Below, piece after piece: positions 29,755 to 37,722 of a stretch of DNA of 64,000 nt (positions within the stretch are counted from its first letter, which is position 1; each line of letters begins with the position of its first letter). The notes beneath the pieces were generated by a model, which was given only the letters and a program-made list of their open reading frames with translations, was not told where the DNA came from and made no database searches. The translations under genes were made by a program, and so were the position numbers. This DNA comes from Hyphomicrobiales bacterium (GTDB lineage Bacteria; Pseudomonadota; Alphaproteobacteria; Rhizobiales; Rhizobiaceae): contig UCNE01000009.1 of NCBI GenBank assembly GCA_900473685.1, forward strand, positions 248,001 through 312,000. The letters are read 5' to 3'.

Positions 29755-30576
29755 ATGAAGACTATTTTGATTGGCGTTGTTGCAGCTTTGCTCGGCAGCA
29801 CCGCAACCTTCGCCGCGGATCTTTATGAGCCGCCGATCGAGCAGCCGGTGGTGGAACCGGTCGAGCTGGTCGAAGCCAGCGGCTGGTATCTGCGCGGCGA
29901 TGTTGGCTATGCTTTCACCAATCTTCGTGGCGCCAATTTCTATCAGGGCCCCGGCCGTTTCGTTCGTGATTTCGACGATGCCGATCTTGATGACAGCTGG
30001 ACTGCCGGCGTCGGCGTCGGTTACCAGATCAACAACTATCTGCGTACGGACGTGACGCTGGATTATCTCGGCAACGCGGATTTCGAAGGTTCGACGACCG
30101 GCGGTTGCGGTGTTGCCGTTGCCTGCACATCGCGTGATGTTGCGGCAATCGCGGCCTGGAGCCTGATGGCCAACGCCTATGTCGATATCGGCACCTATGG
30201 TTCGTTCACGCCATACGTCGGCGCCGGTATCGGTGGCACGCAGGTCAAGTGGGACAAGCTGCGCAACACCAGCTGCGAAACCGGCAATCCGGCCAATTGC
30301 GATCCGTCTTTCGAACATGAGGGCCGCAGCAAGTGGCGCTTCACCTACGCCCTGATGGCCGGTACGGCGATCGACCTGACCTGCAACCTCAAGGCTGACG
30401 TCGGCTATCGTTTCCGCCACGTGCTTGGCGGCGATATGTTCGGCTACAATGCCAACAGCGGTCCTGGGTCCGACAAGGGCATGTATCTGCACGAAGCCCG
30501 CGCCGGTCTGCGGTATTCCTTCGGTGGTTGCGCTGAAGCCTACGTTCCGCCGGCCGAGCCGATCGTCTACAAATAA
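29755..30576 (+). CDS. Outer membrane beta-barrel protein, RopB/Omp25-like
   Basis: Outer membrane protein of 273 residues in the rhizobial RopB/Brucella Omp25-31 group. After a signal peptide ending ATFAADLYEPP come strands such as WYLRGDVGYAFTNLRG, SWTAGVGVGYQINNYLRTDV and FTPYVGAGIGGTQVKWDKL. ATG 29755 has GGAG seven bases upstream. Unusually, after the last strand (LHEARAGLRYSFGG) the chain continues CAEAYVPPAEPIVYK, so the terminal aromatic residue needed for BAM recognition is not at the very end. A similar Pro/Glu stretch follows the signal peptide. Confidence 0.88.
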   Translation: MKTILIGVVAALLGSTATFAADLYEPPIEQPVVEPVELVEASGWYLRGDVGYAFTNLRGANFYQGPGRFVRDFDDADLDDSWTAGVGVGYQINNYLRTDVTLDYLGNADFEGSTTGGCGVAVACTSRDVAAIAAWSLMANAYVDIGTYGSFTPYVGAGIGGTQVKWDKLRNTSCETGNPANCDPSFEHEGRSKWRFTYALMAGTAIDLTCNLKADVGYRFRHVLGGDMFGYNANSGPGSDKGMYLHEARAGLRYSFGGCAEAYVPPAEPIVYK

Positions 30577-30597
30577 GCACATGGCGCTGCCCGCTTC

Positions 30598-30635
30598 AAA
30601 GGCCGTCCGGTTTCCGGGCGGCCTTTCCGGTTTTA
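30598..30635 (+). terminator. Rho-independent terminator between the two omp genes
   Basis: Thirteen-base stem AAAGGCCGTCCGG (30598-30610) with CCGGGCGGCCTTT (30614-30626), one G-T pair, loop TTT, then CCGGTTTTAT. Confidence 0.75.
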
Positions 30636-30757
30636 TGGCCCGCTTGGTTAAGAAGCATGCTTAACCTCAGGTTAACCGGCGGATGCGATGATGAAGTCTG
30701 ACAAACACGGGTGGTAGATATTCCTGCCGCCGTACACGGGTTTCCAAGGACAGCAAA

Positions 30758-31564
30758 ATGAAGTTGCGGCACACTCTCCTCAATGCATCTGCACTGATCC
30801 TGCTGTTCGCTGGCGGCCAGGCGATGGCGGCAGATCTCTTCGAGGCGCCGGAAGTCAGTATTTCGCCCGTGGAAGCGGGTGGTCAGGGCTTTTACCTGCG
30901 GGGCGATCTCGGTTATGCCGGATGGACGCGAGGCGGCGACCCGTCGCTGCGGCTGTTCGATGCCGGTACCGGCGCCACCAACTCCGCCAACTTCGAAAAT
31001 GATTTCGACAATCCTTTTTCCGGCACCCTCGGTGTCGGCTATCAGTTCAACGATATGTTCCGGGCCGATTTGACCGGTGACTATTTCGGGGGCGACGTCC
31101 GGGGAAGCGGCCGGGCGAACATTCCCTGCGCCGGCGAAGCGGTGGGAACATCGTGCCGTGGAAGTCTCGACGCTGACTACAAGGCGATCGGCCTCATGGC
31201 GAACGGTTATGTCGACCTCGCAACAGTGGCCGGATTGACACCCTATGTCGGCGCCGGTCTCGGCGTAACACAGCTTCGCTGGAACGATGTCGCGCTACGC
31301 ACCAGTTGTGTGCCGGGAGCCGCGGGTTGCTCCGGTGCCGCCCCGGTCAACCAGACCTTCGATGGCGAAAGCAGCTGGCGTTTGACCTACGCGCTGATGG
31401 CTGGCGTTTCCTACAACATGACAGAGCAACTGAAGCTCGACGTCGGCTACCGCTATTCGCAGATCACCGATGGCGACATGTTCAACGGCAGCGATACCGA
31501 TGGCCTCGACGATGGCCTCGGCCGCCACGAAATCCGCGCCGGCCTGCGTCTGTCGCTCTGGTAG
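30758..31564 (+). CDS. Outer membrane beta-barrel protein, second copy
   Basis: Outer membrane protein of 268 residues, a diverged tandem relative of the gene at 29755. It shares the layout: signal peptide ending QAMAADLFEAPEVS, GFYLRGDLGYAGWTRGGDPS, GTLGVGYQFNDMFRADLTGD, LTPYVGAGLGVTQLRWNDV and SWRLTYALMAGVSYNMTEQL. Its last strand RHEIRAGLRLSLW ends in an aromatic residue, as usual for porin-type barrels. A terminator separates the two genes, so they are expressed independently. Confidence 0.88.
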   Translation: MKLRHTLLNASALILLFAGGQAMAADLFEAPEVSISPVEAGGQGFYLRGDLGYAGWTRGGDPSLRLFDAGTGATNSANFENDFDNPFSGTLGVGYQFNDMFRADLTGDYFGGDVRGSGRANIPCAGEAVGTSCRGSLDADYKAIGLMANGYVDLATVAGLTPYVGAGLGVTQLRWNDVALRTSCVPGAAGCSGAAPVNQTFDGESSWRLTYALMAGVSYNMTEQLKLDVGYRYSQITDGDMFNGSDTDGLDDGLGRHEIRAGLRLSLW

Positions 31565-31662
31565 TTGAAAGGGCTGTTGTTTCGGCGATGCTCCCACCGC
31601 CAAAAATCTTTTCAGAAACGACATATCATTCTTGACTTCCGGGCTTGTCCGCAATATCCACG

Positions 31663-31716
31663 GCGGCAGGCCACCTCTCCCTAACGAGAGGCTTTCTATC
31701 TGGAAGGATAGCTTTG
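31663..31716 (+). promoter_or_regulatory. serC leader, candidate serC RNA motif
   Basis: Two compact hairpins directly before serC: CTCTC-CCTAAC-GAGAG at 31675-31690 and CTATC-TGGAAG-GATAG near 31696-31711. The Shine-Dalgarno GGAAGG lies in the loop and 3' arm of the second. This architecture and position resemble the serC RNA motif reported upstream of serC in alphaproteobacteria. The match is from memory; no covariance model was run. Confidence 0.5.
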
Positions 31717-32895
31717 ATGACGACCCCTGCGACACCGGAATTGCGTCCGGCAAATACCCATTTTTCTTCTGGTCCCTGCTCCAAGCGCCCCGGTTGGTCG
31801 CTTGATGCGCTCTCTGATGCGGCCCTTGGGCGCTCGCACCGTGCCAAGGTTGGCAAGAGCAAGCTGAAGCAGGCGATCGATCTCACCCGTGAAATTCTTC
31901 AGGTGCCGGCGGACTACCGCATCGGCATCGTGCCTGCCTCCGACACCGGTGCTGTCGAGATGGCGCTCTGGTCGCTGCTCGGTCCGCGCGGCGTCGACAT
32001 GGTCGCCTGGGAAAGCTTCGGCTCCGGCTGGGTTTCCGATGTCGTCAAGGAACTGAAGCTCCCCGACACCCGCAAATTCGTTGCCGACTACGGCAAGCTC
32101 GTCGATTTCTCTCAGGTCGATTTTGACCGCGACGTGGTCTTCACCTGGAACGGCACCACGTCGGGCGTCCGCGTCGCCAATGCCGATTTCATTCCGGCCG
32201 ACCGCAAGGGCCTGACGATCTGCGATGCGACATCTGCCGCGTTTGCGCAGGATCTCGATTTCGCCAAGCTCGATGTCGTCACCTTCTCCTGGCAGAAGGT
32301 TCTGGGCGGCGAGGGTGCGCATGGCATCCTCATCCTAAGCCCGCGCGCCGTCGAACGGCTGGAAAGCTATGAGCCTTCTTGGCCGCTGCCAAAGATCTTC
32401 CGCATGACCAAGGGCGGCAAGATCATCGAAGGCATCTTCCAGGGCGAGACGATCAATACGCCGTCGATGCTTTGCGTCGAGGACTATATTGATGCGCTCA
32501 ATTGGGCAAAGTCGCTTGGCGGTCTCAAGGCGCTGATCGCCCGTGCCGATGCCAATGCGCAGGCCATTCATGACTTCGTCGCCAAGACGGACTGGATCGC
32601 CAACCTGGCTATCGATCCGGCAACGCAGTCCAATACCTCGGTCTGCCTGAAGATCGTCGACAAGGATATTGCAGCACTCGACGCTGCCGGACAGGATACC
32701 TTTGCCAAGGGCATGGTCGCTCTTCTTGAAAAGCAGGGTGTTGCGTTCGATATCGGCGCTTATCGCGATGCGCCTTCCGGTTTCCGTATCTGGGCCGGTG
32801 CGACGATCGAGACCTCGGACATCAAGGCACTGATGCCCTGGTTCGACTGGGCGTTTGCGACCCAGAAGGCGACGTTGTCTCAGGCTGCGGCCTAA
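31717..32895 (+). CDS. serC: Phosphoserine aminotransferase
   Basis: SerC of the alphaproteobacterial type, 392 residues, which transfers an amino group to 3-phosphohydroxypyruvate in serine synthesis (PLP enzyme). The N-terminus [20 protein letters not shown] is typical; the PLP lysine is in [23 protein letters not shown] 31717 is preceded by the hairpin carrying the Shine-Dalgarno. It sits 76 bases upstream of serA; the two catalyse consecutive steps. Confidence 0.96.
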   Translation: MTTPATPELRPANTHFSSGPCSKRPGWSLDALSDAALGRSHRAKVGKSKLKQAIDLTREILQVPADYRIGIVPASDTGAVEMALWSLLGPRGVDMVAWESFGSGWVSDVVKELKLPDTRKFVADYGKLVDFSQVDFDRDVVFTWNGTTSGVRVANADFIPADRKGLTICDATSAAFAQDLDFAKLDVVTFSWQKVLGGEGAHGILILSPRAVERLESYEPSWPLPKIFRMTKGGKIIEGIFQGETINTPSMLCVEDYIDALNWAKSLGGLKALIARADANAQAIHDFVAKTDWIANLAIDPATQSNTSVCLKIVDKDIAALDAAGQDTFAKGMVALLEKQGVAFDIGAYRDAPSGFRIWAGATIETSDIKALMPWFDWAFATQKATLSQAAA

Positions 32896-32971
32896 CCGGC
32901 TTAGACCGCGCCAACAGGGCGCGGTCCTCCTCACCAATCAGAATTTTTGACGAAACCAATGGAGGCCTCTC

Positions 32972-34567
32972 ATGGCACCTCGCGTACTCGTATCCGATGA
33001 ACTGTCGGAAACCGCTGTCCAGATTTTCCGCGATCGCGGCGTTGAAGTGGATTTCCAGCCGCAGCTCGGCAAGGACAAGGAAAAGCTTGCCGCGATCATC
33101 GGCAATTATGATGGTCTCGCTATCCGTTCCGCCACCAAGGCGACGGAAAAGCTGATCGCGGCCGCGACCAACCTCAAGGTGATCGGCCGCGCTGGCATCG
33201 GCGTCGACAATGTCGATATCCCGGCGGCCTCGCGCCGCGGTATCATCGTCATGAACACGCCGTTCGGCAATTCGATCACCACGGCCGAACACGCCATCGC
33301 GCTGATGTTCGCCGTCGCCCGCCAGCTGCCACAGGCCGATACGTCGACCCAGGCCGGCAAGTGGGAAAAGTCGAAGTTCATGGGTGTCGAAATCACCGGC
33401 AAGACGCTCGGCGTCATCGGTGCAGGCAATATCGGCGGCATCGTCTGCGCCCGCGCCATCGGCTTGAAGATGCACGTGCTGGCCTACGACCCCTTCCTGT
33501 CGAAGGAGCGGGCTGAAGAAATGGGCGTCACCAAGGTCGAGCTGGACGAGTTGCTTGCCCAGGCTGATTTCATCACCCTGCACGTACCGATGACCGACAA
33601 GACGCGTGGCATCCTCAACCGCGAAGCACTGGCCAAGACCAAGCCTGGCGTGCGTATCATCAACTGCGCCCGCGGCGGTCTGGTCGATGAGCAGGCGCTC
33701 GCCGATGCCATCAAGTCCGGCCATGTTGCCGGTGCCGGTTTCGACGTGTTCGAGGTCGAGCCCGCAACGGAAAGCCCGCTTTTTGGCCTGCCGAACGTCG
33801 TCTGCACGCCGCATCTGGGCGCTTCCACCACGGAAGCGCAGGAGAACGTCGCGCTGCAGGTCGCCGAGCAGATGTCGGATTACCTCGTCAAGGGTGCCGT
33901 TTCCAACGCCATCAACATGCCGTCGATCACCGCTGAAGAAGCGCCGATCCTGAAGCCGTTCATCCGGCTGGCCGATGTTCTCGGTGCCTTCGTAGGTCAG
34001 GTCACGGAAAGCGCGATCAAGGAAATCGAGATCCTGTTTGACGGATCGACCGCTGGCATGAACACCAAGGCGCTGACGAGTGCAGCGCTCGCGGGTATCA
34101 TTCGCAGCCAGGTTTCCGACGTCAACATGGTTTCGGCACCTGTCATGATCAAGGAAAAGGGCATCATCCTGTCCGAGGTCAAGCGCGACAAGACAGGCGT
34201 TTTCGATGGTTATATCAAGCTGACGGTGACGACGGCCAACCAGACGCGTTCGGTTGCCGGTACGGTGTTCTCCGATGGCAAGCCGCGCTTCATCCAGATC
34301 AAGGACATCAACCTCGACGCCGATGTCGGCAATCACATGGTCTACATCACCAACACCGACGTTCCCGGCATGATCGGCTTCATCGGCATGACGCTGGGTG
34401 ATGCAGGTGTGAACATCGCAAACTTCCAGCTCGGCCGCCATAATGCCGGTGCCGACGCGATCGCGCTGCTCTATGTCGATGGTGCCGTGTCCGAAGACGT
34501 CTTGGACAAGTTGCGTGCCAACCCGGCGATCCGGGCAGCCAAGCCGCTGGTCTTCAACGTCGACTGA
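32972..34567 (+). CDS. serA: D-3-phosphoglycerate dehydrogenase
   Basis: SerA, 531 residues, first enzyme of serine biosynthesis. Catalytic and NAD-binding segments are KTLGVIGAGNIGGIVCARAI, INCARGGLVDEQALADAI and CTPHLGASTTEAQENVALQV; a long form with an intervening domain and a C-terminal ACT domain (YITNTDVPGMIGFIGMTLGD) that may sense serine. It forms an operon with serC and ends in an 11-base-pair terminator. Confidence 0.98.
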   Translation: MAPRVLVSDELSETAVQIFRDRGVEVDFQPQLGKDKEKLAAIIGNYDGLAIRSATKATEKLIAAATNLKVIGRAGIGVDNVDIPAASRRGIIVMNTPFGNSITTAEHAIALMFAVARQLPQADTSTQAGKWEKSKFMGVEITGKTLGVIGAGNIGGIVCARAIGLKMHVLAYDPFLSKERAEEMGVTKVELDELLAQADFITLHVPMTDKTRGILNREALAKTKPGVRIINCARGGLVDEQALADAIKSGHVAGAGFDVFEVEPATESPLFGLPNVVCTPHLGASTTEAQENVALQVAEQMSDYLVKGAVSNAINMPSITAEEAPILKPFIRLADVLGAFVGQVTESAIKEIEILFDGSTAGMNTKALTSAALAGIIRSQVSDVNMVSAPVMIKEKGIILSEVKRDKTGVFDGYIKLTVTTANQTRSVAGTVFSDGKPRFIQIKDINLDADVGNHMVYITNTDVPGMIGFIGMTLGDAGVNIANFQLGRHNAGADAIALLYVDGAVSEDVLDKLRANPAIRAAKPLVFNVD

Positions 34568-34590
34568 GGTTCTGGAACCATCAGCCATTC

Positions 34591-34632
34591 AAGGGGCATG
34601 CTGCGCTTCAGCCGCGGCATGCCCCTTGTTTA
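34591..34632 (+). terminator. Rho-independent terminator after serA
   Basis: Eleven-base perfect stem AAGGGGCATGC (34591-34601) with GCATGCCCCTT (34617-34627), followed by GTTTATTT. Confidence 0.82.
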
Positions 34633-34677
34633 TTTCCGCATTTGTCGCTTTCAGCCTCCAGGTTTTGCGTTTTTCCC

Positions 34678-35175
34678 ATGACCAGTTTCACGTTTCGCAA
34701 AGCCAGCTCGAGTGATCTCGATGGTGTCCTGTCCGTTCAGGCGGTTGTCTTTCCCGCATTCCAGGAGGCCAAGGCTACTTTTGCGGAGCGTTTAAGGCTC
34801 TATCCGGATGGATTTTTCGTCGTGGAAGAAGGCGGCGATATCAAGGGATATCTGGTTTCCTATCCCATTCGCCGTCCCGAGCCGCCGCCGCTCGATACCC
34901 TGATCGGTGCCATATCCCCGGATTGCGACGCCTACTATGTGCATGATCTGTCACTGTTGCCGGCGATGCGCGGGTGCGGCGCGGCAGTTGCCATGATAGA
35001 GGCAATGACCGGGGTTGCCCGAAATGCGGGTTTTACCACCATGGTACTGACTGCCGTAGGCGGTGCCGATATCTTCTGGCGCCGGTTCGGTTTCGCCGCT
35101 GTGTCCGTGCCAGCGCTCGAAGCGCGTCTTCTCGCTTATGGCGCGGACGCCGTGTATATGGAGCGGTCTTTCTGA
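34678..35175 (+). CDS. GNAT-family N-acetyltransferase
   Basis: GNAT acetyltransferase of 165 residues. The N-terminal strand FTFRKASSSDLDGVLSVQAV, the LPAMRGCGAAVAMIEAM acetyl-CoA-binding segment after YVHDLSLL, and FWRRFGFAAVSV near the C-terminus show the fold; the usual R/QxxGxG/A becomes RGCGAA. ATG 34678 is chosen. It lies after the serA terminator and has no evident partner; the substrate is unknown. Confidence 0.85.
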   Translation: MTSFTFRKASSSDLDGVLSVQAVVFPAFQEAKATFAERLRLYPDGFFVVEEGGDIKGYLVSYPIRRPEPPPLDTLIGAISPDCDAYYVHDLSLLPAMRGCGAAVAMIEAMTGVARNAGFTTMVLTAVGGADIFWRRFGFAAVSVPALEARLLAYGADAVYMERSF

Positions 35176-35188
35176 TCGCGTCTGCGCG

Positions 35189-36079
35189 TCAAATCTTCGG
35201 GCGGCCTTTTTCCGCCACGGCAATGCCGCCCAGCACCAGCGCCATCGCGACAATGTGGAAGGTCTGCAGCGCCTCGCCGATCAGCGCGATTGATAGCAGC
35301 GTGCCGAAAATCGGAATGGTGTTGATGAACAGGCCCGCCCGGTTGGGGCCGATCAGTTCGACGCCGCGCACGTAGAGGATTTGCGAGACGAGCGAGGGCA
35401 AGAGGCCGGCATAGGCAATGATGGCCCAACCTTGCGTGTCGGGCCAGATCATCCGTCCGCTCGAAAACTCCCAGATGACCAGCGGAATGCTGCTGACCAA
35501 TGCCCCAAAGGCTGAGATCGCAATCAGGCTCTTCCAGTGGATTGTCGGCTTCCAGCGCAGCGCCACCGTATAGCCGGCATAGACGAGGACCGCTGCCATC
35601 ATCAGCGCATCGCCCTGGTTGAGGTCGAGTGCGAGAAGCGTGCTCAGGTCGCCATGCGACGCGGTCAGCGCCACGCCGAACAACGTCAGCGTGAAGCCGG
35701 CGATCTGCGCCATCGAAAAGGCAGTGCGAAACAGCACGTAGTTCATAACGAAAATCACCATCGGAATGCCGGCCTGCTCGATGACGGCATTGATGGCGCT
35801 GGTATATTGCAGGGCCGAATAGAGGAAAGCGTTGAAGGCGGTAAAGCCGACTGTGCCGTAGCCGAGCAGCAGCAGCCAGTTCTTGCGGATCGCCGGAAAA
35901 TCGCGGCGGACCTGCGGGGCTGCGAAGATCAAAAGCACGATGCAGGCGATCACCCAGCGCATGCCTGTCAGCAACATTGGGCTGACATGGCCGATCGCCA
36001 TCTTTCCGGCGACCGTATTCCCACCCCAGATCAGGGTGGTGATGCAGAGAATGATGTAGGCTTGCAGATTGACGGGCAC
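35189..36079 (-). CDS. EamA/DMT-family membrane transporter
   Basis: Drug/metabolite transporter superfamily protein, 296 residues, with about ten transmembrane helices arranged as two EamA repeats. Recognisable segments are LCITTLIWGGNTVAGKMAIG, GYGTVGFTAFNAFLYSALQY, and in the second half AIIAYAGLLPSLVSQILYVR and INTIPIFGTLLSIALIGEAL. It is transcribed convergently with the GNAT gene. The exported metabolite cannot be deduced. Confidence 0.9.
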   Translation of the reverse strand: MPVNLQAYIILCITTLIWGGNTVAGKMAIGHVSPMLLTGMRWVIACIVLLIFAAPQVRRDFPAIRKNWLLLLGYGTVGFTAFNAFLYSALQYTSAINAVIEQAGIPMVIFVMNYVLFRTAFSMAQIAGFTLTLFGVALTASHGDLSTLLALDLNQGDALMMAAVLVYAGYTVALRWKPTIHWKSLIAISAFGALVSSIPLVIWEFSSGRMIWPDTQGWAIIAYAGLLPSLVSQILYVRGVELIGPNRAGLFINTIPIFGTLLSIALIGEALQTFHIVAMALVLGGIAVAEKGRPKI

Positions 36080-36361
36080 GGTATTCCCTGAAGTATAATA
36101 TGGCAGCTGCGGTGATGGCGATAAAAGACGGGGCTGCCGTATCGGCCTTTGCCGGCGCAGCTTTGTCCGTTATATTGAATCAACCCGGATCGCAGAAGGC
36201 AAGCCCGCATTATTGGCCTTCTGAGGGTTAAATGCGGTCTTTACCATGCAAAAACCCTAAATGCCGGTCTAAACAGGGTCGCTTTCCAAAAAACAAAACA
36301 GTATAGATGCGCGGGTTTGAAGACAGCGCAATCACATGCGCGTGGAAACAGGAAAACTGAA

Positions 36362-37660
36362 ATGACGAATGTCGTGGTGGTCGGATCGCAATGGGGTGAC
36401 GAAGGCAAGGGCAAGATTGTCGACTGGCTCTCCGAGCGGGCCGACGTGGTCGTGCGCTTTCAGGGCGGGCACAATGCCGGCCATACCTTGGTCATCGATG
36501 GTACCAGCTACAAGCTTTCCCTTCTGCCGTCGGGCGTGGTTCGTCCGGGCAAGCTCGCCGTCATCGGCAATGGCGTGGTCATCGACCCGCACGCGCTGAT
36601 CGCGGAAATCGAGAAGCTCGACAAGCAGGGCGTGGCGATTACCCCGGAAAACCTGCGCATCGCCGACAATGCCACGCTGATCCTGTCGCTGCATCGCGAA
36701 CTGGATGGCATCCGCGAGGATGCTGCCTCCAATAGCGGCACCAAAATCGGCACGACCCGCCGCGGTATCGGCCCTGCCTACGAAGACAAGGTCGGCCGCC
36801 GCGCCATCCGCGTCATGGATCTCGCCGATCTCGATACGCTGCCGGCCAAGGTCGACCGCCTGCTCACCCATCACAATGCGCTGCGCCGTGGTCTTGGCGA
36901 AGCCGAAGTGAGCCATGAGACAATCATGACCGAGCTTTCCTCGGTCGCTGCCCGCGTTCTGCCGTTCATGGAAACGGTCTGGCTGTTGCTCGATCGCCAT
37001 CGCCGCAAGGGCGCCCGCATCCTGTTTGAAGGCGCGCAGGGCACACTGCTTGATATCGATCACGGCACCTATCCTTTCGTCACTTCGTCCAACACGGTGG
37101 CCGGGCAGGCCGCGGCCGGTTCCGGCATGGGTCCTGGTGCGCTCGGCTATATCCTCGGCATCACCAAGGCCTACACGACCCGCGTCGGCGAAGGCCCGTT
37201 CCCGACCGAACTGCACGATGAAATCGGCCAGTTCCTCGGCGAAAAAGGCCATGAATTCGGCACCGTGACCGGCCGCAAGCGCCGCTGCGGCTGGTTCGAC
37301 GCGGCCCTCGTGCGCCAGTCGGTTGCTACCAATGGCATTACCGGCATCGCGCTCACCAAGCTCGATGTGCTCGATGGTCTTGATGAGCTGAAGATTTGCG
37401 TCGGCTATACGCTGGATGGCGTCGAGATCGATCATCTGCCGGCTAGCCAGGCGCAGCAGGCGCAGGCCAAGCCCGTCTACATCACGCTGGAAGGCTGGAA
37501 AGAATCGACTGTTGGTGCCCGCAGCTGGGCTCAACTTCCGGCCCAGGCGATCAAATATGTGCGTCAGGTCGAAGAGCTGATCGGAGCGCCGGTGGCGCTG
37601 CTTTCCACCAGCCCGGAGCGAGACGACACCATACTTGTGACGGACCCGTTTGAGGACTAG
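36362..37660 (+). CDS. purA: Adenylosuccinate synthetase
   Basis: PurA, 432 residues, which joins IMP and aspartate using GTP on the way to AMP. The GTP-binding start is [55 protein letters not shown] and [20 protein letters not shown] follow. ATG 36362 gives the usual N-terminus. The 280 bases upstream are AT-richer, contain no gene and must hold the promoter, but I see no recognised riboswitch. Confidence 0.98.
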   Translation: MTNVVVVGSQWGDEGKGKIVDWLSERADVVVRFQGGHNAGHTLVIDGTSYKLSLLPSGVVRPGKLAVIGNGVVIDPHALIAEIEKLDKQGVAITPENLRIADNATLILSLHRELDGIREDAASNSGTKIGTTRRGIGPAYEDKVGRRAIRVMDLADLDTLPAKVDRLLTHHNALRRGLGEAEVSHETIMTELSSVAARVLPFMETVWLLLDRHRRKGARILFEGAQGTLLDIDHGTYPFVTSSNTVAGQAAAGSGMGPGALGYILGITKAYTTRVGEGPFPTELHDEIGQFLGEKGHEFGTVTGRKRRCGWFDAALVRQSVATNGITGIALTKLDVLDGLDELKICVGYTLDGVEIDHLPASQAQQAQAKPVYITLEGWKESTVGARSWAQLPAQAIKYVRQVEELIGAPVALLSTSPERDDTILVTDPFED

Positions 37661-37722
37661 TCTCACGTTTACGACTAGGGAAGAGTTTGGCGTCAACACG
37701 CTGATGGTATGAGAAAGTTCTG

